Origin: Campylobacter bilis
GTDB taxonomy: Bacteria > Campylobacterota > Campylobacteria > Campylobacterales > Campylobacteraceae
Assembly (NCBI RefSeq): GCF_016806695.1
Contig: NZ_WUED01000008.1
Location: forward strand, 1-64,000
Direction: 5' to 3'
DNA length: 64,000 bases
In this document: piece by piece, positions 46,586 to 57,335 of the stretch
Numbering within the stretch: position 1 is the first letter of the stretch
Layout: each line of letters opens with the position of its first letter
Program-made: the position numbers and the translations under genes
The notes under the pieces: model-generated
What the model was told of the DNA's origin: nothing
The model's database searches: none
The model's input: the letters and a program-made list of their open reading frames with translations, nothing else

Positions 46586-48159
46586 TGAATCAAGCAAATA
46601 ATATTTTTCAGCAAAAGCGTATACTTTTAGCGGTTGTGATTTCTTTTTTATTTTTTGTTGTGTATGATTATTTTTTCATACCTAAAAATCCTATTAAAAT
46701 TGAGCAAAACATTACGCAAAATAGTTCTAAATCTCTTAATTTAGCTCCTAATGCTACAGCAGATATTAGCACTACAAGCATTGCAACAAAAAATATCATA
46801 GCAAATGTTAAAAGCAAGCATTTTCAAGCCGAAATTGACTCTTTAGGTCGTATTGTAAATTTTTATCTTAAAGATAAAAAATATCAAAATGAAAATGGGG
46901 AATTTATTAATCTTATTCCTAAGCAAAGTTCTTTATATCCTTTAGAATTACGTTTTAGTGATTTTACTCTTAATCAAGAAGCTTTCAATACAGCTTATCA
47001 AGCTGATAAAAAAGAATTATTTGTTGATGATAATACAAGCCAAACTCTTCATCTAACCCAAAGATTATCGCAATTAGTCGTAGAAAAAACCCTTGTTTTT
47101 TATCCTCAAGGCAATTATGAAATAAAGATTAAGCTAAGTAAAGATGCGCATTATTTCATTAGCCCAGGTTATCGTCCTGATATTGCAATAGATAGCTATA
47201 CTGTACATGGTGCTTTAGTTATGGATAATAAAGAGAGTATCCATACTTATGAAGATGAAAAAGTTGATAAAGATGAAAACATTAAAAATGCTTTGTTGGT
47301 TTCAGCTTTTGATAGATATTATACGACTTTTTTTTATAACTTTGAAAAGCCTTTAAATGCTATCATAAGCAAGGATGAGAAAGAAAATCCTTTAGCTTTT
47401 GTTTCAAGTACAAATGAATTTCATGCCGGTGCTTATATAGGTTCTAAGGAGCATGTGATTTTAAGGGTTATAGATCCGCGTCTTGAAGCTGTTGTAGAGT
47501 ATGGCTGGTTTACTTTCATTGCTAAGCCTATGTTTGAGTTTTTGAATTTTTTACATCAGTATATAGGAAATTGGGGTTGGGCTATAGTAGTGATGACTTT
47601 GATTGTACGTATTATTCTTTTTCCATTGACTTATAAATCAATGATTTCTATGAATAAGCTTAAAGATCTTGCACCAAAAATGAAAGAAATTAAAGAACGC
47701 TATAAGGGTGAGCCTCAAAAAATGAATATGCATATGATGGAGCTTTATAAAAAACACGGTGCTAATCCTATGAGTGGCTGCTTGCCTATACTTTTGCAAA
47801 TTCCTATATTTTTTGCAATTTATCGGGTTTTACTCAATGCTATTGAATTAAAAGCGGCACCTTGGGCATTTTGGATACATGATTTATCTATAATGGATCC
47901 TTATTTTATTTTACCGATTTTAATGGGCGTAACTATGTTTGTACAACAGCTTATTACGCCTATGACAATACAAGATCCTATGCAAGCTAAAATTATGAAA
48001 TTTTTACCAGTTATTTTTACTTTTTTCTTTATTACTTTCCCTGCAGGGCTTACGCTTTATTGGTTTATAAATAATCTTTGTTCTTTGGTGCAACAATGGG
48101 TGATTAATAAAATGTTTGCTAAAGAGCATCACAAAAAAACAAATGGAGTAAAAAAATGA
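46585..48159 (+). CDS. yidC: Membrane protein insertase YidC
   Basis: A 524-residue YidC of the Gram-negative type. There is an N-terminal span (about residues 14-30), a large periplasmic beta domain (about 40-320) and a C-terminal insertase core with five spans (YIGNWGWAIVVMTLIVRIILFPLTYKSMISMNKLK region near 325-365, with the functional Arg). The SGCLPILLQIPIFFAIYRVL segment follows. It inserts and folds inner-membrane proteins with or without SecYEG. The start is GTG at 46585 behind AAAAGGACAA. It overlaps jag by four bases. Confidence 0.97.
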   Translation: MNQANNIFQQKRILLAVVISFLFFVVYDYFFIPKNPIKIEQNITQNSSKSLNLAPNATADISTTSIATKNIIANVKSKHFQAEIDSLGRIVNFYLKDKKYQNENGEFINLIPKQSSLYPLELRFSDFTLNQEAFNTAYQADKKELFVDDNTSQTLHLTQRLSQLVVEKTLVFYPQGNYEIKIKLSKDAHYFISPGYRPDIAIDSYTVHGALVMDNKESIHTYEDEKVDKDENIKNALLVSAFDRYYTTFFYNFEKPLNAIISKDEKENPLAFVSSTNEFHAGAYIGSKEHVILRVIDPRLEAVVEYGWFTFIAKPMFEFLNFLHQYIGNWGWAIVVMTLIVRIILFPLTYKSMISMNKLKDLAPKMKEIKERYKGEPQKMNMHMMELYKKHGANPMSGCLPILLQIPIFFAIYRVLLNAIELKAAPWAFWIHDLSIMDPYFILPILMGVTMFVQQLITPMTIQDPMQAKIMKFLPVIFTFFFITFPAGLTLYWFINNLCSLVQQWVINKMFAKEHHKKTNGVKK

Positions 48160-48974
48160 AAATTGAAGCCATGGATCTTCAAAGTGCTTTAACTGAAGCT
48201 TCAAGGAATTTAGAATGTTCTGTGATGGATTTAGAATATGAAATCATACAACATCCAAGGAAAGGTTTTTTAGGGTTTGGTAGGAGAAAAGCTATTATAG
48301 AAGCTACAATGAAAAAAAGAATTTTGAAAAAAAATCCTAAAAAGGATTTTATGGCTTTTAAAAATAATAAAATCGATCAATTAGAAAATAATCAAAATGA
48401 TAAAATCGAAATAAAAAATGAAAATTTTTCTATTCAAAAAGAAAAATATGAGATTAAAAATGATGCAATTTTTGATAGTTTTCATCGTGCTAGCGAACAA
48501 TTACGCGATACTCAACAGATCTTAGAACAAATCCGCATCCAGCTTGTAAAACTTTTAGAAAGTTCGCAATTTAAAATCGAGCTTAAAGAGCTTAAAATGT
48601 ACAATCAAGAATGTGTTTTTATCCATTTAGATGGAGAAGATGCTGCTTTAATGATAGGTAAAGAAGCTCATCGTTATAAAGCAATCTCGTATCTTTTGCA
48701 CAATTGGATCAATTTAAAATATAATCTTTTAGTGCGTCTTGAAATCGCACAATTTTTAGAAAATCAAATTCAAAGCATGCAGTTTTATTTACAAAGCGTG
48801 ATTAAAAAAATAAAAATCACCGGACGTGGACAAACCAAGCCTTTAGATGGGGTTTTGATCAAAATTGCTTTAGAGCAATTAAGACTTGAATTTCCAGACA
48901 AATATGTAGGTATTAAGCAAAACAATGATCAAAGATTTGTTGTGATCAATGATTTTTTGAAAAAAGATGAGTGA
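48156..48974 (+). CDS. jag: Jag/KhpB-like RNA-binding protein (Jag-N, KH, R3H)
   Basis: A 272-residue protein. The Jag_N domain is at the start ([23 protein letters not shown], then [15 protein letters not shown]). A charged linker lies at about 65-105. The KH domain includes [24 protein letters not shown] (about 162-185), and an R3H-like end is [19 protein letters not shown]. It is thought to bind RNA and help cell-division and envelope control. Coupled to yidC (ATGA overlap) and to mnmE (8-base overlap). Confidence 0.9.
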   Translation: MKIEAMDLQSALTEASRNLECSVMDLEYEIIQHPRKGFLGFGRRKAIIEATMKKRILKKNPKKDFMAFKNNKIDQLENNQNDKIEIKNENFSIQKEKYEIKNDAIFDSFHRASEQLRDTQQILEQIRIQLVKLLESSQFKIELKELKMYNQECVFIHLDGEDAALMIGKEAHRYKAISYLLHNWINLKYNLLVRLEIAQFLENQIQSMQFYLQSVIKKIKITGRGQTKPLDGVLIKIALEQLRLEFPDKYVGIKQNNDQRFVVINDFLKKDE

Positions 48975-50295
48975 TACTATAGCAGCTGTTGCTACAGCAC
49001 ATGGCGTGGGTTCGATTTCTATTGTAAGGTTAAGTGGAGAACAAGCCTTAAAGTTTGCTTTAAAATTGATTAAAAAAAAATGCCTCATTCCTCGTCAAGC
49101 TACCTTTGCAAAACTTTTTAATCAAAAAAATGAAATTATAGATGAAGCCATTGTGATTTATTTTAAGGCCCCTTTTAGTTTCACAGGTGAAGATATAGTA
49201 GAGTTTCAAACACATGGCGGTTTTAGTGTGAGTGAAATTTTACTTGAAGAGCTTGTTTATTTGGGTGCAAGACTTGCTTTAGCAGGAGAATTTAGCAAAA
49301 GAGCCTGTTTAAATGGAAAAATGACTCCTTTAAAAGCTTTAAGTATACAAGATCTTATACTTTCAAAATCCGCACTTGCTGCAAAAATTATTGCTCGCAA
49401 TATGCAAGGAAGCTTAGGAAAGCTTTTAGAAAAAATCCGCAAAGATTTGGTAAAAACTTTAGCCTTTGTTGAAACAAGCATTGATTATGCAGAGGATGAT
49501 TTGCCTATTGATTTATTAAATCAAATTCATACTATGTGTGAGGAAAATTCCAAAATTTTAAAAGAAATTTACACCCTGTCTCAAAGCAAGAAAGGTTTGA
49601 TTGAAGGTTTTAAAATTGCTATTGTAGGCAAACCAAATGTGGGAAAATCTTCTCTTTTAAATGCTTTGCTTTCCTATGAAAGGGCTATTGTTTCAGATAT
49701 TGCAGGTACTACACGCGATACTATAGAAGAGAGTTTTAAACTTGGTACGCATTTATTACGCATTGTTGATACTGCTGGTATAAGAGAAAGTAAGGATATT
49801 ATAGAACAAAGAGGCGTTGAGTTAAGTAAAAAAAGTTTAGAAGATGCAGATCTTATTTTAGCTGTTTTTGACGCTTCAAGAAAAGAAGATGAAGAAGATG
49901 AAAAAATCTTTGATTTATTAGAAAAAAGCGATAAAAAGATCTTTTGGATTTTAAATAAAAATGATTTAGAAAATGTTTTTGAAAATACTCAAAAAAAAGA
50001 TTTTATTAATTTAAGTGCTTGTGGTGATATTGCTTTGTTAAAAAAGCAATTGCAGGCTTATCTTGATTCTTTTGATAGTGAGGGTATTATGGTGAGTTCT
50101 TTAGATCTTCTTAATGCTTGTAAGATAGCAAGTGAAGCTATTTTAAGATCAAAAGAACTTTTAAGAGAAAATTCTTTAGAATTATTTGCTTTTGAATTGA
50201 ATTTAGCGATAAAGGAGCTTGCAAGATTTACTAAAGATTTTCAAAGAAATGAAATTTTAGACGAAATGTTTAGTAATTTTTGCTTAGGAAAATGA
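48967..50295 (+). CDS. mnmE: tRNA modification GTPase MnmE (TrmE)
   Basis: A 442-residue MnmE. The N-terminal tetrahydrofolate-binding domain opens [22 protein letters not shown]. The G domain has [12 protein letters not shown] (about residues 221-232), DTAGIRES and NKND. The C-terminal CLGK holds the conserved cysteine. With MnmG it builds cmnm5U34 in tRNA. Its start lies eight bases inside jag. purL follows after 12 bases. Confidence 0.96.
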   Translation: MSDTIAAVATAHGVGSISIVRLSGEQALKFALKLIKKKCLIPRQATFAKLFNQKNEIIDEAIVIYFKAPFSFTGEDIVEFQTHGGFSVSEILLEELVYLGARLALAGEFSKRACLNGKMTPLKALSIQDLILSKSALAAKIIARNMQGSLGKLLEKIRKDLVKTLAFVETSIDYAEDDLPIDLLNQIHTMCEENSKILKEIYTLSQSKKGLIEGFKIAIVGKPNVGKSSLLNALLSYERAIVSDIAGTTRDTIEESFKLGTHLLRIVDTAGIRESKDIIEQRGVELSKKSLEDADLILAVFDASRKEDEEDEKIFDLLEKSDKKIFWILNKNDLENVFENTQKKDFINLSACGDIALLKKQLQAYLDSFDSEGIMVSSLDLLNACKIASEAILRSKELLRENSLELFAFELNLAIKELARFTKDFQRNEILDEMFSNFCLGK

Positions 50296-50307
50296 AAGGA
50301 TGAAATT

Positions 50308-52494
50308 ATGGATAAAGAAACGATAAAATCACACAAACTTAGTGAAGAAGAATACGCACAGATTTTAAAAATTTTAGGACGTGAGCCTAATTTGCTTGAA
50401 CTTGGTGTGATTTCTGCTATGTGGAGTGAGCATTGTTCTTATAAATCCAGTAAAAAATATCTTAAAGATTTTCCCACTAAAGCCCCTTGGGTAATCCAAG
50501 GACCAGGTGAAAATGCAGGGGTTATTGATATAGGTAAGGGTATGGCAGCTGTTTTTAAAGTAGAAAGCCATAATCATCCTAGTTTTATTGAACCTTTTGC
50601 AGGTGCGGCCACCGGTGTAGGTGGGATTTTACGCGATGTTTTTACTATGGGTGCTAGAGTGGTTGCAGGACTTAATTCTTTAAAATTTGGGGATATTTAT
50701 GATAAAAAATGCGGTCATTATCAAAAATACCTTGTTAAAGGGGTTGTGAGTGGAATTTCTCATTATGGAAATTGTATGGGGGTGCCTACTGTTGGTGGAG
50801 AATGTGCTTTTGATGAATGTTTTAATGGTAATATTTTAGTCAATGCCTTTGCTTTAGGGGTTTGTAAGAGTGAAGATATTTTTTATGCTAAGGCACAAGG
50901 TGTAGGAAATCCTGTTATTTATGTAGGGTCAAAAACAGGTCGTGATGGTTTAGGCGGTGCTGTTATGGCAAGTGATAGTTTTAATCAAGCAAGTAAAACT
51001 TTAAGACCTACGGTGCAAATAGGTGATCCTTTCAGCGAAAAACTTTTAATGGAAGCTTGTTTAGAGCTTTTTAAAACAGATTATATTATAGGTATCCAAG
51101 ACATGGGTGCGGCTGGGCTTAGTTCGAGTTCTTTTGAAATGGCAGGTAGAAGTGGCAGTGGTATGAAGCTTTTTTTAGATAAAACCCCTATGCGTGAAAG
51201 TGGTATGACGCCTTATGAATTAATGCTTAGCGAATCTCAAGAAAGAATGTTAATTTGTGCTAAAAAAGGCTATGAAGATAAAGTTATAGAAATTTTTAAA
51301 AAATGGGATTTAGATGCTGTAGTCATAGGTGAAGTTACCAATACAGGCCAAATGGAATTATTTTGGCATGGTGAGCTTGTAGGGCTTATTCCTATTGAAC
51401 CTTTAAGTGAGAAAGCACCTGTTTTAAGCCGTCCTTTAAACAAACCAAAATATCTAGATGAAATTAAAGATTATAGTTTTGAGTTGAAATTAAATGCACA
51501 AGATCTTTTCGTGCAGATGTTAAAAAATGAAAATGTAAATAATAAGGCTTTTATTTATGATCAATTTGATTCTAGTGTACAAACTAATACGATTAAAGCA
51601 GATGGAAGCTTAGGTGCAAGTGTGATTCGCATCAAAGAAAATGGTGCGAGTGTGGCAATGGCTATAGAATGTAATTCTCGTTTTAATTATATAGATCCTA
51701 AAATCGGTGCGGCTTTAGCTGTTGCAGCTGCAGGTAGGAAGGTTGCTTGTAGTGGGGCTAAACCCTTAGCAATAAGCGATTGTTTAAATTATGGCAATCC
51801 GCAAAATCCTGAAGTGATGTGGCAATTTAGCCAGGCTTGTGAGGGTATAAAGCAAGCTTGTAAAGAATTAAATACACCTGTGGTTAGTGGCAATGTTTCT
51901 TTTTATAATGAAACTGAGGGAGTAAGTATTCATCCAAGTCCAACTATAGTTAATGTGGGTGTATTAGAGGATGCAAATAAAACTTTAAAAGCAAGTTTTG
52001 AAAAAGAAAATTTAAATATTTATCTTTTGGGCGAGAGTTTTGGAGAATTTGGGGCTTCTTTGGCTATGAAAATACAGGATAGAAAGCTTGGAGGCACTCT
52101 TAAGGAATTAGATTATAAAGCCGAGCTTGCACTTTGGAATTTGCTTTATAATGCTAATGAAAAAGCTTTGCTTGAATGTGCTAATAGTGTAGGTATAGGT
52201 GGTATTGCTATAACCTTAGCTAAAATGTGTGCCATTTCTCAAATGGGTGTGGATATAAAAAGCGGTTTTAAAGATGAAAAAATGATTTTTGATGAGAGTT
52301 CAAGTCGTGCCATAGTAGCACTTGATAAAACAAAAGAACAAGAATTTTTGAGTTTGATTGAAGAATTTGGAGTAAAGGCTTATAAATTAGGTTTTACTAC
52401 CAATAAACAGCAATTTAAACTTGATAATATTAGTTTGGATAAAGATGAGCTTGATAGGCTTTATTTTAATAGTTTTAAAGAACAAATTCAATGA
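50308..52494 (+). CDS. purL: Phosphoribosylformylglycinamidine synthase, PurL subunit
   Basis: A 728-residue small-type PurL, needing separate PurS and PurQ. It opens with [19 protein letters not shown], whose histidine is catalytic. ATP-binding and structural blocks are [20 protein letters not shown] (about residues 87-106), GMGAAG-type [16 protein letters not shown] and [11 protein letters not shown]. It makes FGAM from FGAR. A ribosome site AAAGGATG precedes the ATG at 50308. It overlaps the next gene by four bases. Confidence 0.97.
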   Translation: MDKETIKSHKLSEEEYAQILKILGREPNLLELGVISAMWSEHCSYKSSKKYLKDFPTKAPWVIQGPGENAGVIDIGKGMAAVFKVESHNHPSFIEPFAGAATGVGGILRDVFTMGARVVAGLNSLKFGDIYDKKCGHYQKYLVKGVVSGISHYGNCMGVPTVGGECAFDECFNGNILVNAFALGVCKSEDIFYAKAQGVGNPVIYVGSKTGRDGLGGAVMASDSFNQASKTLRPTVQIGDPFSEKLLMEACLELFKTDYIIGIQDMGAAGLSSSSFEMAGRSGSGMKLFLDKTPMRESGMTPYELMLSESQERMLICAKKGYEDKVIEIFKKWDLDAVVIGEVTNTGQMELFWHGELVGLIPIEPLSEKAPVLSRPLNKPKYLDEIKDYSFELKLNAQDLFVQMLKNENVNNKAFIYDQFDSSVQTNTIKADGSLGASVIRIKENGASVAMAIECNSRFNYIDPKIGAALAVAAAGRKVACSGAKPLAISDCLNYGNPQNPEVMWQFSQACEGIKQACKELNTPVVSGNVSFYNETEGVSIHPSPTIVNVGVLEDANKTLKASFEKENLNIYLLGESFGEFGASLAMKIQDRKLGGTLKELDYKAELALWNLLYNANEKALLECANSVGIGGIAITLAKMCAISQMGVDIKSGFKDEKMIFDESSSRAIVALDKTKEQEFLSLIEEFGVKAYKLGFTTNKQQFKLDNISLDKDELDRLYFNSFKEQIQ

Positions 52495-53249
52495 CTGTAA
52501 TTTTAATTATACTTGCAATTTTAGCCTTTTATTGGTATTACAAAACCTGGGCAAAACAAGATCTCTTTAAATCAGCTAGAAGTGGAGCTAAGGCTTTTGC
52601 ACGTGGGGTTTTAGAAGAGAGGATGGATGAGTTTAAAAGGCGTATGAATTATTATGTCATTGCACTTTTAGCAAAGATTGCAAAAAGTGATGGTAGGGTA
52701 AGTCAAAATGAAGCTAATATGATAAAAGATCTTTTAGATGCTAATGCTAAAGATGACAAAGAAAGGGCTTTTTTAAAGGCGAGTTTTAATGAACATAAAG
52801 AAGATCTAAGCAATGCTTTTTATGTTGCTAAAGACTTTTTAAAAGAAGTTCCTTTGCCTAAAAATGAGCGTTTTAATGTCTTACGCGTGCTTGTATTTAT
52901 GGCTTTGATTGATGTAGATTTTAATGCTAAAAAGCGTGAAATTTTAGAGCAAATTGCAAGGGCTTTTGACATAGCAAAAAGCGATTTAGATGCTTTTATT
53001 CTTAATCTTTCTAATTTAAAAAGTACACAAAAAGAACTTACTTTAGATGAGGCTTATAGAATTTTAGAACTTCAAAACGATGCTGATTTAAATACTGTGA
53101 AAAAGCAATATAGGTTTTTAGCTAAAAAATACCATCCTGATATTTTAAATGCTAATAATGTTAGTGAAGAAGAGCTTAAAAAAGGTGTGCAAAAATTCCA
53201 AAAAATTAATGAAGCTTATGAAAAAATTAAAAAACATTTAGAGAGGTAA
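52491..53249 (+). CDS. DjlA-like protein: membrane anchor, TerB-like domain, J domain
   Basis: A 252-residue protein. One N-terminal span (about residues 2-17) is followed by a helical TerB-like domain (about 50-175: [22 protein letters not shown], an acidic metal-binding pattern). The C-terminal J domain has the HPD triad in KKYHPDIL (about 208-214) and starts [23 protein letters not shown]. This is the layout of DjlA, a co-chaperone that stimulates DnaK at the inner membrane. It is tightly placed between purL and purH, which suggests co-expression rather than a purine role. Confidence 0.87.
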   Translation: MTVILIILAILAFYWYYKTWAKQDLFKSARSGAKAFARGVLEERMDEFKRRMNYYVIALLAKIAKSDGRVSQNEANMIKDLLDANAKDDKERAFLKASFNEHKEDLSNAFYVAKDFLKEVPLPKNERFNVLRVLVFMALIDVDFNAKKREILEQIARAFDIAKSDLDAFILNLSNLKSTQKELTLDEAYRILELQNDADLNTVKKQYRFLAKKYHPDILNANNVSEEELKKGVQKFQKINEAYEKIKKHLER

Positions 53250-53251
53250 AA

Positions 53252-54784
53252 ATGAGAGCATTATTGAGTGTAAGCGATAAAGAAGGCATAGCAGAATTTG
53301 CTAAAGAGCTTGAAAAATTAGGTTTTGAAATACTTTCAACAGGAGGTACTTTCAAGCTTTTAAAAGATGAGGGAATAAAAGCCATTGAAGTGAGTGATTT
53401 TACCCAAAACCCAGAGCTTTTTCAAGGACGAGTTAAAACCTTGCATCCTAAAATTCATGGTGGGATTTTATACCAAAGATTTAATCAAAATCATGTAAAA
53501 CAAGCAAAAGAAAATGAAATTTTAAGCATTGATTTAGTTTGTGTGAATTTATATCCATTTAAAAAAACCACTATTATGAGTGATAACTTTGATGAAATCA
53601 TTGAAAATATCGATATAGGTGGACCTGCCATGATAAGAAGTGCAGCTAAAAACTATAAAGATGTTATAGTTATTTGTGATCCTCTTGATTATAAAGAAGT
53701 TGTTAGTGTTTTGAAAAAAGGCGAAAATAATGAGAAATTTCGCTTGAATTTGATGATAAAAGCTTATGAACATACAGCAAATTATGATGCTTATATAGCA
53801 AATTATATGAATGAATGCTTTCATTTAGGTTTTGGTAAGAGTAAGTTTATAGTAGGGCAAAAAGTATGCGATACTAAATACGGAGAAAACCCACATCAAA
53901 AAGGGGCTTTATATGAATTTGATGCTTTTTTTAGTACAAATTTTAAAGTTCTTAAGGGTGAAGTTAGTTTTAATAATCTTATTGATATTAATGCGGCTTT
54001 GAATTTGGCAAGTAGTTTTGGTAAAGATCCTGCAGTTGCTATAATTAAGCATGCAAATCCTTGTGGTTTTGCTATAAAAGAAAATTTAATACAAAGTTAT
54101 ATTGATGCTTTAAAATGTGATAGCATTAGTGCTTATGGAGGTGTGCTTGCTATAAATGGTACTCTTGATGAAGCTTTAGCACAAAAGATCAATGAAAACT
54201 ATATGGAAGTCATCTTAGCTGCTAATGTCGATCCTCAAGCCTTAAAAGTATTTGAAAATAAAAAAAGGATTAAAATTTTCACTCAAGAAAACCCTTATTT
54301 AATGCGTAGTTTTGATAAATATGATTTTAAGCATATTGATGGGGGTTTTGTGTATCAAAATAGTGATGAGCTTGATGAAGAAGAAATTAAAAATGCTAAA
54401 TTAATGTCGCAAAGGCAAGCAAGCAAGCAAGAGTTAAAAGATCTTCAAATTGCTATGAAAATTGCTGCATTTACCAAATCAAATAATGTAGTTTATGTAA
54501 AAAATGGTGCTATGCTTGCTATTGGCATGGGTATGACAAGCAGAATTGATGCGGCTAAAGCAGCTATTACTAAGGCTAAAGCAATGGGACTTGATTTACA
54601 AGATTGTGTTTTAGCAAGCGAGGCGTTTTTTCCATTTAGAGATAGTATAGATGAGGCTAGCAAAGTAGGGGTAAAAGCTATAATACAACCAGGAGGCAGT
54701 ATAAGAGATGATGAAGTTATAAAAGCTGCAAATGAGTATGGTATGGCACTTTATTTTACAGGTGTGAGGCATTTTTTACATTAA
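53252..54784 (+). CDS. purH: Bifunctional AICAR transformylase / IMP cyclohydrolase
   Basis: A 510-residue PurH. The N-terminal IMP cyclohydrolase part begins [20 protein letters not shown] and holds STGGTFKLL and [15 protein letters not shown] (about residues 64-78). The AICAR transformylase part has KHANPCGFA (catalytic Lys-His, about 269-277), [10 protein letters not shown] and the ending [10 protein letters not shown]. It performs the last two steps to IMP. It starts two bases after the DjlA-like gene and ends the long operon. Confidence 0.97.
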   Translation: MRALLSVSDKEGIAEFAKELEKLGFEILSTGGTFKLLKDEGIKAIEVSDFTQNPELFQGRVKTLHPKIHGGILYQRFNQNHVKQAKENEILSIDLVCVNLYPFKKTTIMSDNFDEIIENIDIGGPAMIRSAAKNYKDVIVICDPLDYKEVVSVLKKGENNEKFRLNLMIKAYEHTANYDAYIANYMNECFHLGFGKSKFIVGQKVCDTKYGENPHQKGALYEFDAFFSTNFKVLKGEVSFNNLIDINAALNLASSFGKDPAVAIIKHANPCGFAIKENLIQSYIDALKCDSISAYGGVLAINGTLDEALAQKINENYMEVILAANVDPQALKVFENKKRIKIFTQENPYLMRSFDKYDFKHIDGGFVYQNSDELDEEEIKNAKLMSQRQASKQELKDLQIAMKIAAFTKSNNVVYVKNGAMLAIGMGMTSRIDAAKAAITKAKAMGLDLQDCVLASEAFFPFRDSIDEASKVGVKAIIQPGGSIRDDEVIKAANEYGMALYFTGVRHFLH

Positions 54785-54954
54785 TTATAAAAAGAGGTAT
54801 TTTGTAAGTTTTTTAAAAGAATGATTTGTAAATTAATTTAAAAAATAAAAAATGAAGAATTTTTAAAATTCTAATTAAACTTGTAAATGAGTTAAAACTA
54901 GTGTGTCATAATCTTAAAAACAAAATTCATTAACTTTTAATTTAAAGGAATGCA
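54785..54954. other. Short intergenic region after purH where NCTC 11168 has extra genes
   Basis: 170 AT-rich bases without a gene. As I remember the NCTC 11168 map, a HAMP-domain gene and a chemoreceptor gene (Cj0952/Cj0951) lie here; no trace of either can be read in this window. Confidence 0.5.
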
Positions 54955-55392
54955 ATGAAAAAAATGTTTCAAATAGCTTTAAGTGCAGTTTTTTTAGCCG
55001 CTTGTTCTAATAGCTCTACTTCTTTGATCCTAAATTCTAAGTCAGATAAAGAACTTACGCAAAATCACCTTTTTAAAATAGAAAAAATCATAGTAAATGG
55101 TAAAACTTATGATCCTAAAAACGCAGAAGAAAGTCCAAATATTACCTTTGAAAATAATAAATTTTATGGTTATGCAGGATGCAATCGTTTTTTTGGTTCT
55201 TATCAAAATAGTGGTGATATTTTGCAAATTGAAGGTGATCGTGTAGCTTCAACTCAAATGCTTTGTCATCCTTTAGATGTGATGGATTTTGAAAATTCTT
55301 TTCTTTCGAATTTTAAAGGGACTTTTCAAATTTCTGATGAAAACGGTAAGCTTGTCTTAAGTAATGATGAGATGAAAATCTTTTTCCAATAA
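54955..55392 (+). CDS. META-domain lipoprotein (HslJ-like)
   Basis: A 145-residue lipoprotein with lipobox FLAAC (Cys 17). A META domain follows: KIEKIIVNGKTYDPKNAEESPNITFEN, then the invariant GYAGCNRFFGSYQ (about residues 78-90) and MLCHPLDVMDFENSFL. HslJ proteins are linked to heat shock and novobiocin resistance in E. coli. It is a single gene with its own AAAGGAATGCA ribosome site. Cysteines in GCNRF and MLC may form a disulfide. Confidence 0.85.
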   Translation: MKKMFQIALSAVFLAACSNSSTSLILNSKSDKELTQNHLFKIEKIIVNGKTYDPKNAEESPNITFENNKFYGYAGCNRFFGSYQNSGDILQIEGDRVASTQMLCHPLDVMDFENSFLSNFKGTFQISDENGKLVLSNDEMKIFFQ

Positions 55393-55473
55393 AAAGTTAG
55401 AAAATTAAGACAAAGATTTTAAATTGGATTAAATTCTAAAAAAGATGCAATTTTTATCAAAAAAGGAATTTAA

Positions 55474-56451
55474 ATGATAAAATCAATTCCTGAGTGGAGT
55501 GAGCAAGAGTATTTAATCCTTGCTTTGCCTCATGCAAAAAGTGATTGGAATCTGTATTTAGATGAAATTTTGTGTAGTTATAAAGAATTTATAAAAGCGG
55601 TTAGCCCTTTCCAAAAGATCTTGCTTATAGCTCCTCATGAAAGCGATTTCGAAATTTTTAAAGACTTTTATAATGTTGAATTTTTTAAATGCGACACAAA
55701 CGATACTTGGATACGTGATTTTGGTGCTATAGATGTCTTAGAAAATGGTCGTTTGCAAGCACTTGATTTTACTTTTAATGCTTGGGGTAATAAATTCCAA
55801 AGTGAACTTGATAATGCTGTGAATTCTAAACTTTTTAAGGAAAAATTCCATGAAAAACTTAAAAAGATTGATTTGGTTTTAGAAGGCGGTAGTATTGATT
55901 TTAATGGTGATGGTGTTATGCTTACAAGTTCACATTGTCTTTTAAATAAAAATAGAAATTCTCATTTAAGTAAAAGTCAAATTGATAAAAAATTAAAAGA
56001 AATTTTTGGTTTAAGGCAAATCATTTGGCTAGAAAATGGTTTTATAAGAGGCGATGATACTGATCATCACATTGATACTTTAGCAAGGTTTATTAATAAA
56101 AATACCATAGCCCATTGTATTTGTGAAGAAGAACAAGATGAGCATTATTTACCCTTACAAAAAATGAAAGAAGAGCTTGAAAAGACTGGGTTTGAATTAT
56201 TAGAACTTCCTTTGCCTAAGCCTTTGTATTATCAAAAGCGAAGGCTTGGAGCTACTTATGCTAATTTTGTTTTTGTCAATGGGGCTTTAATTGTGCCTTT
56301 TTATAAGGATGAAAATGATGCCATTGTCCTTAAAAGGCTTGCTAAGGCCTTGCCAGATTATAAGCTTATAGGAGTAGATGCAAGGGTGTTTTTGCGTCAA
56401 AATGGATCTTTGCATTGTTCTTGCCAAAATCGTTTTAAGGGTTTAAGATGA
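55474..56451 (+). CDS. aguA: Agmatine deiminase (PAD-like guanidino hydrolase)
   Basis: A 325-residue enzyme of the Porphyromonas-type PAD/agmatine deiminase family. Substrate and catalytic motifs are CDTNDTWIRDFGAI (about residues 69-82), LEGGSIDFNGDG (about 137-148), RGDDTDHHIDTLARF (about 190-204, catalytic Asp/His) and the nucleophile cysteine in NGSLHCSCQNRF near the C-terminus. It turns agmatine to N-carbamoylputrescine. With the amidase two genes on, it forms a putrescine route. Four-base overlap with the efflux gene. Confidence 0.92.
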   Translation: MIKSIPEWSEQEYLILALPHAKSDWNLYLDEILCSYKEFIKAVSPFQKILLIAPHESDFEIFKDFYNVEFFKCDTNDTWIRDFGAIDVLENGRLQALDFTFNAWGNKFQSELDNAVNSKLFKEKFHEKLKKIDLVLEGGSIDFNGDGVMLTSSHCLLNKNRNSHLSKSQIDKKLKEIFGLRQIIWLENGFIRGDDTDHHIDTLARFINKNTIAHCICEEEQDEHYLPLQKMKEELEKTGFELLELPLPKPLYYQKRRLGATYANFVFVNGALIVPFYKDENDAIVLKRLAKALPDYKLIGVDARVFLRQNGSLHCSCQNRFKGLR

Positions 56452-57335
56452 GTTTGCAAAAAAAAGCAACGCTTATAGCTAGTTTGTGTGCTATTGTTTT
56501 AGCTTTAATTAAATTTATGGTAGGTTTAGCAAGTGGTTCTGTCGCGGTGCTTTCAAGTGCTATAGATTCTTTGATGGATTTTGCTATTTCTGCTTTTAAT
56601 TTTTTAGCACTTAAAAAAAGTTCTCAAAAGGCTAATGAGAATTATAATTTTGGCTTTTCTAAAATTGAAGCTTTGATGGGTTTATTAGAGGGTGTTTTTA
56701 TTGTAGGAGTTGGAGTTTTTATTTTTTATGAAAGTATTTTAAAAATTTATAATAAAGAAGAAATTAAAGATTTAAATTTAAGTATTTATGTGATGATTTT
56801 TGCACTTTTGGTAACTTTTTTTCTTGTGCTTTTTTTAAATCATGTAGCTAAAAAAACTCAAAGCTTGATCATACAAAGCGATGCCTTGCATTATAAAACA
56901 GATTGTTTGAGTAATGCTTGCACTTTGGGATCTTTGATTTTGATATATTTTACAAATTTACATATCATTGATGCGATTTTTGGTATAGTTATTAGCCTTT
57001 ATACAGCATTTTCTGCTTTTAAAATCATTAAAAAAGCTTTGGCTTTTTTAATGGATCAAGCTTTGTCTAAAGATCAAGTGGATAGAATTTGTGCTTTAAT
57101 TGCTAGCAATCATGAAGTTATTTCTTATCATGATTTAAAAACTCGTAAAACTCCAAATTGCAATTATTTAAGCGTGCATTTGGTTTTTTGCCCTATAATT
57201 TCGCTTTTAAATGCCCATAAAATTTCAGATGATATAGAAAATGGTATTCGTAAAATGTTTCATGATGAAAAATGGGAAATACAAATTCATTTAGATCCTT
57301 ATGATGATGAAGAGCAAGAAAGGCAAAGACAATGA
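56448..57335 (+). CDS. Cation diffusion facilitator family efflux pump
   Basis: A 295-residue CDF protein with six spans. The metal site in span 2 reads SSAIDSLMD (about residues 36-44) and in span 5 SDALHYKTD (about 144-152). DxxxD in span 2, in place of HxxxD, points to Mn or Fe rather than Zn. The C-terminal cytoplasmic domain is ferredoxin-like and ends in HLDPYDDEEQ. It lies between the two agmatine-route genes with four-base overlaps on both sides, so it is made with them. Confidence 0.9.
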   Translation: MSLQKKATLIASLCAIVLALIKFMVGLASGSVAVLSSAIDSLMDFAISAFNFLALKKSSQKANENYNFGFSKIEALMGLLEGVFIVGVGVFIFYESILKIYNKEEIKDLNLSIYVMIFALLVTFFLVLFLNHVAKKTQSLIIQSDALHYKTDCLSNACTLGSLILIYFTNLHIIDAIFGIVISLYTAFSAFKIIKKALAFLMDQALSKDQVDRICALIASNHEVISYHDLKTRKTPNCNYLSVHLVFCPIISLLNAHKISDDIENGIRKMFHDEKWEIQIHLDPYDDEEQERQRQ

